DNA of 64,000 bases from assembly GCA_034509925.1 (NCBI GenBank), contig CM067536.1:3334501-3398500 (forward strand), in the 5' to 3' direction. The notes below the pieces were generated by a model. That model had not been told where the DNA came from, searched no databases, and saw only the letters and a list, made by a program, of their open reading frames with translations. Positions 31,425 to 40,900 of the stretch are shown piece by piece. Position 1 is the stretch's first letter, and each line of letters opens with the position of its first letter. The position numbers and the translations under genes were made by a program. This stretch comes from Hirudinaria manillensis. Taxonomy: Eukaryota; Annelida; Clitellata; Hirudinida; Hirudinidae.

Positions 31425-34400
31425 ATGGGACCTAAGATACTGGACGAGTTGCGCGTTTTCGATTTAAAACGGGAACTAAGAAATCGAGGCCTGGATGCAA
31501 ATGGTCTAAAAGCCGAACTACAAGAACGGCTCGAGAAGTGGCTTTTGGAAAATAATCATGATCCATCAGAGTATGGATTTGAGGATCCGAAAAAGAAAGA
31601 AGGATCTGAAGCCCTTCGGTTAGCTATTAAATCCGATATGGATGCTTTGCGGTCAGATATGAAATGCGACATTGATGATTTGCGGTCGGACATGAAATCC
31701 GATATAGCCAACTTCCAGGTAGCCATGGATGTTTTACGGGAGCAGGTAAAGACAGACGTAGCCAAATTCCAGACATCCATGGATGTTCTGCGGGAAGAGG
31801 TAAGAACTGATGCAGCCAAATTCCAGACATCCATGGAAAAGGTAAAAACTGACGTAGCCAACCTCAGATCATCCAAGGAAATGGCCGACCTTAGTAAGGT
31901 TAAAGCAGAATTAGATGCACTAAAAGAAGAGCAGAAGAGGGAAATAGAGAAGTTTAAGAAGTACAATGAATCAAAAATAGAGACATATGGAAGAGAGAAA
32001 ACAACGAGACCCCCACTATTCGACGGACAAGGGCCATGGGCAGTGTTCAGACATCAGTTTGAAATTGCCGCTGAACGTAACAAGTGGACCGAAGAGGAAA
32101 AAGCAACAGAGCTGATAATGGTACAGCGAGGAAGGGCAGCCGAGCTTTTGCAAACAATGCTACACTGTAAAGCCTATTCAGAAATAGTAGAAGCAATGGA
32201 AAGAAGATTTGGGAATTGCCACATGCTGGAAGTACATAAAAACGAATTAAAAAACCGTACGCAAAAACAGGGCGAATCACTCCAAGAATTAGAAGCTGAC
32301 GTCAGAAGACTCGCATACTTAGCCCACCCAGAACAGTCAACAGATTTCATTGAAAACATTGTAACTGACGCCTTCGTTGATGGGATAAGGGATGCGGAAA
32401 CCAAAATGGCACTAAAAATTCATGGAAAAAAGGCCAGCCATGAAGCATTGGCGTTTGCAATCTCCATTGAAGCGGCAAGAGCCTCAATCCAAAAAAGCTT
32501 GAATGTAAAGAAAGTTGAAGTTCAGGAAGACAAAGACAAGGTGAAAGATAAAGATAAAGACAGAGAAATGATTAAAAAAATAGTCCGACAAGTCAATGAC
32601 CTCAGCAAGCCCCAAAGAAACTTAAGATTCCAGGTGATAGATAGAAGACCAAGGTGCTTCAGGTGTAGCAAGCCTGGCCATTTAGCCCGAGAATGTAGAA
32701 CGACCTTCTCCAAAAACCAGCAGTACTGGAGAGAGCCCTCTAAATCAGAAAAACCTGAAGCTACTAATTTTAAGGGGCGAAGATCGGTTCAGCAAACTCG
32801 AAATGCCCCACTCATCTTTCACGTTACAGCACTAGGGAAAGAATCATCGCTGGGAGTTAAAGGAAAAATAGGAGGGAATGAATACAATATGGTAATAGAC
32901 ACAGGGGCATCTGCATCCATTATCCAACCAAAGTTAGCAGAAAGCAGTAAAATAACCGTAGCCAAAAATTACAAGCTAAAAACAGCCACAGGGGAATTAG
33001 TGCCAGTCCAGGGAACCACAGCCATTACAGTAGATTTAGGAGGCAAGTCATTCAAACAAGAATTCATGATAGCCGATATCACAGATGAATGTATACTGGG
33101 ATTGGATTTCATGCGACGTTACGGAATTTCCATTGACATGAAAGGCGGCATCCTTAAACAAGGAACGATGGAGATTCCTCTACACTATGGGGATACAGAA
33201 GTCAAAGACACGTTCGTAAAAGTATTACAAAACGAGACCATCCCGGCACAGTCGGAAAGCTTAATTTGGGGCGGGCTAGAAGGTGACTATACAAAATTTG
33301 GTATAGGAGCAGTCGAAGATCAATCGGGCATTGGCCAAGGACTACTAATAGGACGAGCACTAGTCAAACTGAACACCGGCAGAGTTCCACTGAGGGTAAT
33401 GAATCTATCTGACCAGGACCGACAGATCAAAGCAGGAACACCTATCGCACTTTGCAGGAACGTGGAACGCATATTAACATTAGATGGAAGTGGAAATAAG
33501 CATATCAAAAGAGATACCATGTCTAAACCATTAATGGACAATCTCCTGAAAGATTTAGACAAAACTCTACAAAAAGAAGATTATCAACAAGCGAAAAATC
33601 TGCTTAGCGAATTTCAGGATATAATGGCTGAACAGGACAGCCCTTTGGGTAGGACTAACCTCGTGCAACATCAAATAAATACGGCCGGTGCTAAACCCAT
33701 TCGACAAAACCCCCGTCCACTTCCTTTAGCTACAAGAGCAAACGCCAAGGAAATGATAAAAGAAATGCAAGACCAAGGGGTTATTGAACCGTCAAATAGC
33801 CCCTGGAGCTCACCGGTGGTACTCGTTAAGAAGAAAGATGGATCACTTCGTTTTTGTGTCGACTATAGAAAGCTGAACGAAATGACACTTAAGGACAGCT
33901 ACCCCTTACCTAGAATCGATGATACTTTAGACACTCTCTCGGGATCAAAAATTTTTTCCACATTAGATCTCAAAAGTGGTTACTGGCAAGTGGAGTTACA
34001 TCCTGACGATAAGGAAAAAACGGCCTTCTCGACAGGTGAAGGATTATGGCAATTCACTGTCATGCCGTTCGGGCTATGCAATGCCCCCGCGACGTTTGAA
34101 AGATTAATGGAACACATACTAAGGGGACTCAACTGGAAAGTATGCCTGGTATATTTGGATGACATAATTGTTGTCGGAAAAACATTTGGAGAACATTTAG
34201 ACAACCTCCGAGAAGTGTTTAGTAGGATTAGAGAGGCAGGCATGAAACTGAGTCCAAAGAAATGCTCACTCTTTAAAAAAGAAGTCAAATACCTTGGCCA
34301 TATCGTGTCTTCTGAAGGTGTTAGTACAGATCCAGATAAAGTCGAGGTAGTAAAAAATTGGCCTGTACCCAAAAATATCCAGGAACTTCAAAGCTTCTTA

Positions 34401-36359
34401 GGACTTTGTACCTATTACAGACGATTTATTGCCAACTTTTCAAACATCGCAAAAAGCCTTCATGAGCTTACTGTAAAAGGCAAACCATTTATCTGGAACG
34501 ACAGCTGTGAGAAAGCATTTGATGATCTGAAAGAAGCTATGACAACGGCACCGATCCTGGCATATCCTATTCCCGGATTACCTTTTATCCTCGATACAGA
34601 TGCCAGTAACTATGGAATCGGGGCAGTTCTTTCCCAGCAAGTTGAAAATGAAGAAAAAGTTCTAGCATTTTATAGCCGTTCACTGTCTAAAGCGGAAAGG
34701 AACTATTGCGTGACCCGGAGAGAATTATTAGCAGCAGTAGAATCCATGAAACATTTCCAGAAATATCTTTTGGGCCAGCCGTTTTTGCTAAGAACGGATC
34801 ACGCCTCTCTGAGGTGGCTGTTAAACTTTAAAAACCCAGAAGGTCAGATGGCGAGGTGGATTGAAAAACTACAGGGTTTTCAGTTCAATATTGAACACGG
34901 GAGAGGTCAAATACACAACAACGCTGATGCGCTATCACGACGTCCTTGTCCACTTAACTGCAGACACTGCAACAACGCAGAGAAAAAACAGGAAACCGAA
35001 GAATGTCGACAAATTCGTATCACGGCTCCCGAACCCTGGACGGAAGGCGGGTTACGAGATCTACAATTAAGAGACGAAGCACTTGCACCCATACTACAGT
35101 GGATGGAGGCCGGGGTGAAACCAGATTGGCAACAGATAGCGGAGCACGGAGAAGTTACTAAGTCCTATTGGGCACAGTGGGATTCCTTGAGAATTAGTAA
35201 TGGACTCCTACATAGGAAGTGGGAAACAGAGGACGGCACCGACTATCACCTTCAAATAGTACTCCCGAGATCTTGCGTCTCTGAGGTGTTACAAGAATTC
35301 CATAACGGAACCTCAGGCGGACACCTAGGAGTGAATAAAACCATCAGGAAGGTGAGGGAGAGGTTTTACTGGTTGCACTACAAACAAGACGTTGAGGAGT
35401 GGTGTAGGAATTGCACTAATTGCGCAACCAGTAAAGGTCCTCAAAAGAAGACTAAAGGTCTAACGCAACCTTATAATGTGGGAGTACCTTTTGAAAGAAT
35501 AGCTTTGGATATTGCCGGACCATTCCCTGCATCAAAGAAGGGAAATCGGTACATATTAGTGATCAGCGATTACTTCACCAAATGGACTGAAGCGTTTGCA
35601 CTTCCAAATCAGGAGGCGGAAAATGTAGCTGATGCTCTCGTAAATAATTGGATTAGTCGATTCGGGGTGCCATTAGAGTTACATTCGGACCAAGGAAGGA
35701 ATTTCGAGTCGAAAATATTTCAAGAGCTATGCGAAAACCTTGGAATCCATAAGACAAGAACCACTGCATTACATCCGCAATCGGACGGTATGGTCGAGAG
35801 ATTTAACAGGACCATGGAACAGTATTTGTCAAAAATGGTAAGTGAACAGCAAGATGACTGGGACAGATACCTGCCGCTTTTCCTTATGGCCTACCGGACA
35901 GCCGTGCATAAAACGACAGGAATCAGTCCATCGAAAATGACATTCGGGAGGGAGATTCGTCTTCCTGCCGATATGATGTTCGGAAGAGCAGAGGAACCCA
36001 AGTCGGCATGTGACTACGTTTCAAGCCTAAGAAATACACTGGCCGATACACACCAGGTTGCCCGGAAAAATATAGGCGTTAATAGCGATCAAGCCAAAGC
36101 GAGATACGATAGGCAAGCCAATGATATAAGCTTTAAAGAAAATGAACTAGTCTGGCTATACAACCCCCAACGAAAAAAAGGGAAGTCGCCAAAGTTACAA
36201 AAAGATTGGGAAGGACCATACCGAATCATAAAGAAAATAAACGACGTGGTATACCGCATACAGAAATCAGCAAGGACTAGAATGAAAGTGGTCCACAGCA
36301 ATCGATTAGCAAAATATCACGGAGAAACAGAACAGCCTGTTCGGGACGAACAGATTTAA
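31425..36359 (+). CDS. Gag-Pol polyprotein of Ty3/gypsy element C (1644 aa)
   Basis: One unbroken frame. A SAP domain lies at about 5-40 (LDELRVFDLKRELRNRGLDA). A coiled-coil region at about 65-190 is made of 17-20 residue repeats around AKFQTSMDVLREE. A Gag capsid-like region spans about 195-380 (RPPLFDGQGPW start). The CCHC knuckle CFRCSKPGHLAREC is at about 412. Retropepsin DTGAS is at 492-496. RT has YLDD at 910-913, and RNase H has DTDASN at about 1057. The integrase zinc module is at about 1290-1340, the DDE core at about 1360-1465, and the GPY/F motif WEGPYRI near 1594. Gag and Pol are fused in one frame without a shift. A SAP domain at the N-terminus of Gag is unusual and may tether the particle or pre-integration complex to DNA (inference). 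The start was chosen as the first ATG after the leader. Confidence 0.95.
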   Translation: MGPKILDELRVFDLKRELRNRGLDANGLKAELQERLEKWLLENNHDPSEYGFEDPKKKEGSEALRLAIKSDMDALRSDMKCDIDDLRSDMKSDIANFQVAMDVLREQVKTDVAKFQTSMDVLREEVRTDAAKFQTSMEKVKTDVANLRSSKEMADLSKVKAELDALKEEQKREIEKFKKYNESKIETYGREKTTRPPLFDGQGPWAVFRHQFEIAAERNKWTEEEKATELIMVQRGRAAELLQTMLHCKAYSEIVEAMERRFGNCHMLEVHKNELKNRTQKQGESLQELEADVRRLAYLAHPEQSTDFIENIVTDAFVDGIRDAETKMALKIHGKKASHEALAFAISIEAARASIQKSLNVKKVEVQEDKDKVKDKDKDREMIKKIVRQVNDLSKPQRNLRFQVIDRRPRCFRCSKPGHLARECRTTFSKNQQYWREPSKSEKPEATNFKGRRSVQQTRNAPLIFHVTALGKESSLGVKGKIGGNEYNMVIDTGASASIIQPKLAESSKITVAKNYKLKTATGELVPVQGTTAITVDLGGKSFKQEFMIADITDECILGLDFMRRYGISIDMKGGILKQGTMEIPLHYGDTEVKDTFVKVLQNETIPAQSESLIWGGLEGDYTKFGIGAVEDQSGIGQGLLIGRALVKLNTGRVPLRVMNLSDQDRQIKAGTPIALCRNVERILTLDGSGNKHIKRDTMSKPLMDNLLKDLDKTLQKEDYQQAKNLLSEFQDIMAEQDSPLGRTNLVQHQINTAGAKPIRQNPRPLPLATRANAKEMIKEMQDQGVIEPSNSPWSSPVVLVKKKDGSLRFCVDYRKLNEMTLKDSYPLPRIDDTLDTLSGSKIFSTLDLKSGYWQVELHPDDKEKTAFSTGEGLWQFTVMPFGLCNAPATFERLMEHILRGLNWKVCLVYLDDIIVVGKTFGEHLDNLREVFSRIREAGMKLSPKKCSLFKKEVKYLGHIVSSEGVSTDPDKVEVVKNWPVPKNIQELQSFLGLCTYYRRFIANFSNIAKSLHELTVKGKPFIWNDSCEKAFDDLKEAMTTAPILAYPIPGLPFILDTDASNYGIGAVLSQQVENEEKVLAFYSRSLSKAERNYCVTRRELLAAVESMKHFQKYLLGQPFLLRTDHASLRWLLNFKNPEGQMARWIEKLQGFQFNIEHGRGQIHNNADALSRRPCPLNCRHCNNAEKKQETEECRQIRITAPEPWTEGGLRDLQLRDEALAPILQWMEAGVKPDWQQIAEHGEVTKSYWAQWDSLRISNGLLHRKWETEDGTDYHLQIVLPRSCVSEVLQEFHNGTSGGHLGVNKTIRKVRERFYWLHYKQDVEEWCRNCTNCATSKGPQKKTKGLTQPYNVGVPFERIALDIAGPFPASKKGNRYILVISDYFTKWTEAFALPNQEAENVADALVNNWISRFGVPLELHSDQGRNFESKIFQELCENLGIHKTRTTALHPQSDGMVERFNRTMEQYLSKMVSEQQDDWDRYLPLFLMAYRTAVHKTTGISPSKMTFGREIRLPADMMFGRAEEPKSACDYVSSLRNTLADTHQVARKNIGVNSDQAKARYDRQANDISFKENELVWLYNPQRKKGKSPKLQKDWEGPYRIIKKINDVVYRIQKSARTRMKVVHSNRLAKYHGETEQPVRDEQI

Positions 36360-36368
36360 GGAGGGGGC
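36337..36368 (+). promoter_or_regulatory. Palindrome plus polypurine tract (plus-strand primer)
   Basis: The perfect inverted repeat CTGTTCGGGACGAACAG (7-bp arms) is followed by ATTT and the purine run AAGGAGGGGGC directly before the 3' LTR. The same order occurs in gypsy A and B and in SAP elements 1 and 2. Confidence 0.85.
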
Positions 36369-36370
36369 AA

Positions 36371-36592
36371 TGTTGGATCCCTGACATTAATTAATTAATT
36401 ATTTATTTAATTAATTAAGTTTAGTTAATATTCAGAATCTTTTATTTCGAAGTCGTATCTAGCGATTCGAGTCATTAAGTAGTTCCGATCAGGACAAGCA
36501 ATCGACCAAATCGTCCAGCCGTATTTACCATTAGTTAAATCCAATAAAGATATCCTTACGTTAATTAATTCATCAGACCCCGGGTTACAACA
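36371..36592 (+). repeat. 3' LTR of gypsy C
   Basis: 222 bp, identical to the 5' LTR except one A/T difference in the TTAATTAA tract. Confidence 0.95.
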
Positions 36593-37119
36593 ATATATAA
36601 ATACAACCATGTAAACTCAAACAGCTCTCACTAGATGAGACTTATACAATTTGTTAAACAATAAAAACAATAATTCAAAAGGACATGAATGTAAACAACT
36701 TAACTCCCTAATTGGATCTGGTATAGAGGTATATAATCTGGGACCGTAACACTGTATAGAAAATAATTTCAAAGTAGATTTATTAAATATAGAGAAAAAT
36801 TGAAAACTATTATAACACAGATACCCTGTGCGAAACCATCAGAGACCAAGGGAAGCAAATAAATGAGGGAATTTAACAAACTCTCCGTCCAATAGCTGGG
36901 AGAAAGTAGAGAAGGAAAAGTTTGTTTTAAAACAAAGTCGAAACTATCATAACTGTATTCGGAAAAGTTCATTGTTCAACAAAATTAACATTTATTAACA
37001 CGAAATCCAAGATTGAAAACAATGATGATAGATAAAGGAAAAAAAAGAATTGGTCTCTAACCACAGTTACAGGATATCATGGATGTTATTTATAAAGAGG
37101 AAGATCGAAGGTAAGTAAC
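36593..37119. other. Helitron interior, non-coding or fully decayed
   Basis: AT-rich sequence upstream of the helicase fragment; no frame with a recognisable motif. Confidence 0.5.
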
Positions 37120-37840
37120 ACAAATGCGAAATGGTTGATCTGACCTCAGGACTAATTTCGTTGCATCATAAATTCTGTAATTTAGTGTCAAAAGAATTGG
37201 TTGAAAAAGTACTTACAAATATTCAAACCAATTATAAGAATCATGATTGGCTGAGGGAACGATCTATTCGTGAGGCCAATAACAAATACGTCGATGAACC
37301 GAACAATACTAATCAATCCAATATTCAAAGCGAGGCAGTCACGTAAAATTACATCCACATTGTTGTGGAAGCAGATGAAGCGGTTAAATATCCAACAGAA
37401 TGTTTGAATTCATTCGATCTGCCAGGGATTCCACCGCAGATACCCAATTGAAATTCGGCGCGCCATGTTGCGAAATTTCAACCAACCAAAGCTTTGCAAT
37501 GGCACGCGGCTTGCAGTACAAACATTAATGAGCAGTAAGTACTAGAAGAAATGATCTTGACAGGACCTATGAAAGGTAAAGATATCCTCATTTCTAGCAT
37601 TCTTATGATATGCCAAATTCAATTTAAGAGATTACAATTCCCAGTTCGATTGGCCTATGCAATCACAATCAACAAAACTCATGGACAATCTTTAGAATTG
37701 TATGGTTTAGACCTACGCACAGACTGCTTCTCGCATGGGTATTACATGTTGAGTTTTCTAGAATCTGGAAACCTGATAATGTCTATATTTTTGCAGAGAA
37801 CGGATCAATTAAAAATACCGTACCCTCAAGCATTGTGAAG
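37120..37840 (+). pseudogene. Helitron helicase (PIF1-like) C-terminal fragment
   Basis: Pieces of a Rep/helicase protein can be read across frames: WLRERSI..ANN.. (near 37250), then after a stop VVEADEAVKYPTECLNSFD (about 37367), LPGIPPQ, and then in 37551-37838 MILTGPMKGKDILI...FKRLQFPVRLAYAITINKTHGQSLE. The last part holds the conserved late helicase motif (TINK..GQSL) and the CFSHG segment typical of Helitron and other PIF1-type helicases. Stops and frameshifts abolish function. The helicase would unwind DNA during rolling-circle transposition; the Rep domain and earlier motifs are not seen. Confidence 0.85.
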
Positions 37841-37953
37841 TTGTAAAAATAAACATCTTGGCGAATATGTGTTAAATTTCTTTCTTTTAAAATTAATCAA
37901 CTTGAGCCACAGCAACGCGTGGTTGAGCACCGTTAGTAATAAATAAAAATAAT

Positions 37954-38193
37954 ATGTTTCTGCGTAACATAAGACCAAATTATTATAAAAAAATTATTGC
38001 TAGTGAAAACTTTGACTTGAGCAATGTCCTTGCCTTATTATTTCACATAAAAGATGAGAAGAAAATCAAACATTCAGATGATTCTGTTCAAAACTTTACT
38101 GAAACATTCTCTGACCTACACATAAGCCCAATTTCAACTGATGATCCTATTTATTTAGCTGAGAATTGTGTTTTTTACATTTGTAATTCTTAA
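37954..38193 (+). other. Second copy of the unassigned duplicated open frame (79 codons)
   Basis: Nearly identical to 7167-7415, in the same position downstream of the EGF exons once the Helitron is removed. No motif recognised. Confidence 0.3.
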
Positions 38194-38961
38194 TGACAAA
38201 TAGGTGTTCATTTACGTCAAGAATTGTTAGCTTCGTTCGCACAAAATTATTTTATTAATTTTTCTATCACGAGACTCCAATGATTGCCTACGAGATGTTT
38301 GCGCTGACACATTTGGATCATACTTATGTCGAACATCAAGCAAAGTAAATTTTTATTGAACTGCTAATTAATTTTGTGATATCGAAATGCTTTCTAAATA
38401 ATTATAATATTCTTAGCCGTAATTAGAAGGCGATCAACGGTCAATCAAGTCAAATACTCTCTGCAAATCCAGAAAATTTTGTTTTATGGTATTCAAGGTT
38501 CAATGGGATTCAAATATTTAAAATATTTCTTGTAATTTAATTAAGAAAACATATATTACTTTATAATTAAGTGCTATTTCTAATCAATGAAATGGAATTA
38601 CTGGTAGGAGAAAGTTGCCACGATGACAATAAGTCCTTAATTAATGAAATAAATATATAATATTGTAATAACTAATAAATGAGCAATATGTTGGGTTTTA
38701 AACCATCCGTTCATCTCATCATAGGAAAACATTTTATAAATTTTCGATTTAGTAAGTATTTTCCACAAATTTCAAATATCAAAATCTCATCCTAGTCGCG
38801 TTAGGCAACCCTCTAATATTTATAAAATGCTTTAACTATCCTGATTCAAATATAATCTCTGATTGTTAATAACGTTAATTTTAATTTTAATTGTGAAATA
38901 CAACCTCGATGCATTGTAGGGATACATGAAACAACTCAATTAACCGAATTTTAGAATGCTT
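38194..38961. other. Duplicated non-coding block
   Basis: Up to about 38843 it matches 7416-8100; beyond that, AT-rich sequence without a gene. Confidence 0.7.
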
Positions 38962-38965
38962 GTAT

Positions 38966-39180
38966 TGTTGGATCCCTGACATTAATCGATTAATTAATGT
39001 TAATTAAGTAATATTCAGAATCTTTTATTCGGAAGACGTGTCTAGCGATTCCAGTATTTAAGTGATTCCGATCGGGACAGCAATTGCAATAGACGAAATC
39101 GTCCAGCCGCATTTGCCATTAGTTAATTCCTATAAAGTTATCCTTACGTTAATTAATTCATCAGATCCCGGGTTACAATA
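38966..39180 (+). mobile_element. Solo LTR of the gypsy family
   Basis: It begins TGTTGGATCC and ends GGTTACAATA, diverged from the other LTRs and 215 bp long. It is flanked on both sides by GTAT (38962-38965 and 39181-39184), so this is a 4-bp target duplication left after LTR-LTR recombination. Confidence 0.85.
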
Positions 39181-39285
39181 GTATATTCCTGGGCGTGGCA
39201 AGCTATGTATTGGATGGCAGTGGCATTAGACCTGAATCGCTAGGGATGTCTCAAGATAGGGGCAGTGGACCCGCGCAACTGACGA

Positions 39286-40524
39286 TCAGAAGTACCTCTC
39301 ATGATACATTTTTACTCTAGGAATAGGATCCAATCTTCCAACAATCTCATGGCTGCAAATCCCAGATCCATTTGCTTTGCCATCTTTTGGGATTTCTGTT
39401 TCCTCCCTTTTGCTTCTGTGTCCCGCAAGTTTCAGTCGCGGAACATTGCCATTTCTATGCTCAACCTCCTGCTCCACCATGCCGCCAGATCTCAGACTCT
39501 CTACAGGATCACCTGCTCCATTTTCCTTGCTAGGCACTCCCCCGAAATCCCGAGCACTCCCTTCTGTTATTTCCAATGGAGCCGAAACATCAGCTGGTAA
39601 ATCCATGGGCTGTTCTGTAGACTCTACTTGTTCCACCATCAACTTCGTGTGCTTCACTGGTAACTCAATGTCCTTCATCGGTGACTCCTCGGGCGGTACT
39701 AATAACTTCGCAGACTCTGTCGGGAAATCCATTGGCTGTTCTGTAGCCTCTACTTGTTCCACCATCAAATCCGTGCGCTCCACCGGCAACTCCACGTGAC
39801 TCATCAGTAACTCCTCGGGCTGCACCAACAACTCCACATGATCCACCGGCAATCCCACAGGCTCCTCCGAAAGTTCCACTTGCTCCACTAAAACCTCCGT
39901 GAGCTCTCTGGGCCCTGCTGACGACTCGACCTGATCTGGTAACTCTATGGGCTCCAACGTCGAGTTCTCTAAGTCTGCCATCAAGCACAGAGTTTCTGGA
40001 GACACGCACGCACTGTGGTTGGATGTGCCTTCTAATGACTCCATCCCAATGCTGCCAGAAACGGTACTTGGAACATCAGAACTCTTCTCAGTAGAGTTTC
40101 CACCAGAAACCAAAGAGGCATCCTGACGCGGAATCGCTGTGTTTTCCAAATCGCCCCTAATAGTCCTCCTAGAGTTCTCTGCAAACTTTCTCCGCCACTT
40201 ACTATATTCGGACTCGAATTCAAAAGAACCAACAGGACTCTTCTCGGTAGAGTTTTCACCCGAAACCAGCGAGACATCCTGACATGGAACCGCTGTGTTT
40301 TCCAAATCGCCCCTAATAATCCTCCTCGAGTCCTCTGCTAACTTTCTCAGAAACTTACTAGATTCGGACTCGAATTCGTATTCCTCCGGGTCATGGCCAT
40401 TCTCTGTCAGCCATGCCCCAAGTCGCTCCCGTATCTCAGCTCTCGTGCCTTTGCAGTCCAGGCCACGATCTCTCAATTCTTGTCTCAATCGAGGCACGTA
40501 CAATTCATCCAAGACCCGCGGCAT
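39286..40524 (-). CDS. SAP-domain repeat protein of element copy 4 (412 aa)
   Basis: This is the longest version of the family ORF. The SAP domain is at about 5-40 (VPRLRQELRDRGLDCKGTRA). A roughly 50-residue unit (LENTAVPCQDVSLVSGENST) is present twice at about 70-140, once in other copies. The acidic repeat region at about 205-325 contains at least three units of MVEQVE.TEQPMD with PE/PV spacers. The basic C-terminal region (KLAGHRSKREETEIPKDGK) follows. The last residues come from foreign sequence because the element is truncated. Repeat number differs between all copies although the N- and C-terminal parts are well kept, which suggests the ends are constrained and the middle acts as a length-tolerant linker. 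Confidence 0.7.
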   Translation of the reverse strand: MPRVLDELYVPRLRQELRDRGLDCKGTRAEIRERLGAWLTENGHDPEEYEFESESSKFLRKLAEDSRRIIRGDLENTAVPCQDVSLVSGENSTEKSPVGSFEFESEYSKWRRKFAENSRRTIRGDLENTAIPRQDASLVSGGNSTEKSSDVPSTVSGSIGMESLEGTSNHSACVSPETLCLMADLENSTLEPIELPDQVESSAGPRELTEVLVEQVELSEEPVGLPVDHVELLVQPEELLMSHVELPVERTDLMVEQVEATEQPMDFPTESAKLLVPPEESPMKDIELPVKHTKLMVEQVESTEQPMDLPADVSAPLEITEGSARDFGGVPSKENGAGDPVESLRSGGMVEQEVEHRNGNVPRLKLAGHRSKREETEIPKDGKANGSGICSHEIVGRLDPIPRVKMYHERYF

Positions 40525-40605
40525 CCTTCACTTTTCAACTTATCAAGCCTCTACCTTAGTTACTCTTGGACACCCTTTAACTCTAAATCCCACTCCTGAC
40601 ACCAA

Positions 40606-40900
40606 TGTAATAACCCGGGGTCCTCAAACTAATTATAGAAGGTCAGGTTTATTGAAAGTTTTTCAGATGCCTTGGAAGATGTAAAATGCTTAATTGATTA
40701 AGCTTTGAAATCTGCTGTTCCTCTAATTCTCGCTGCCTTTCCGAGATAAATCCATTTGTCAAGGTACATAACCAAAGAGTCTGAATAGCACCAATTAATT
40801 CTCAAATTATATTGCCAGTAAATTTAATTAATTATTAAATTAATTAATCGGCAATATAATTTTAATTATTCTTCAATTTATTGGATCTAGGGATCCAACA
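40606..40900 (-). repeat. 5' LTR of SAP element copy 4
   Basis: TGTAATAACCC to GGATCCAACA on the + strand, 295 bp. Confidence 0.88.

Larger units (their letters stand above)
31123..36592 (+). mobile_element. Ty3/gypsy LTR retrotransposon, copy C (complete, 5470 bp)
   Basis: The two LTRs are each 222 bp and differ at one position by eye. Between them lie a tRNA-Leu primer site at 31346-31363, an unbroken 1644-codon gag-pol frame and a polypurine tract at 36358-36368. The right flank is ATAT; the left flank is ATAT followed by AA. With near-identical LTRs, an intact polyprotein and all cis signals present, this is a recent and possibly still mobile copy. It is nested in the Helitron. Confidence 0.95.
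27235..37936 (+). mobile_element. Helitron, with nested gypsy B and C
   Basis: It starts TCTATCTATATTCTATATAA and ends with a hairpin-like CCACAGCAACGCGTGG followed by GAGCACCGTTAG, a slightly worn CTRR terminus. It sits between A (27234) and T (37937). Removing it gives AAATAGATAATAATAAATAA, exactly the uninterrupted sequence at 7133-7152 in G1, which is therefore an empty site. A decayed helicase frame lies near the 3' end. A second Helitron-like 5' end begins at about 30584. Total length with nested elements is 10.7 kb. Confidence 0.8.
39286..40900 (-). mobile_element. SAP-ORF LTR element, copy 4 (3' end missing)
   Basis: The 5' LTR (40606-40900 on the reverse strand) and tRNA-Leu primer site are present, followed by a long SAP ORF. 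In element sense the 3' end breaks off after VKM at about 39305. The polypurine tract and 3' LTR are absent, and about 110 bp of unrelated sequence separates it from the solo gypsy LTR. The flank beyond the 5' LTR is GTAT (40901-40904). Confidence 0.85.

Noticed and set aside
36769-36972. Minus-strand ORF inside the Helitron
   Set aside because: Low-complexity, hydrophobic, no homology recognised; likely chance in AT-rich DNA.
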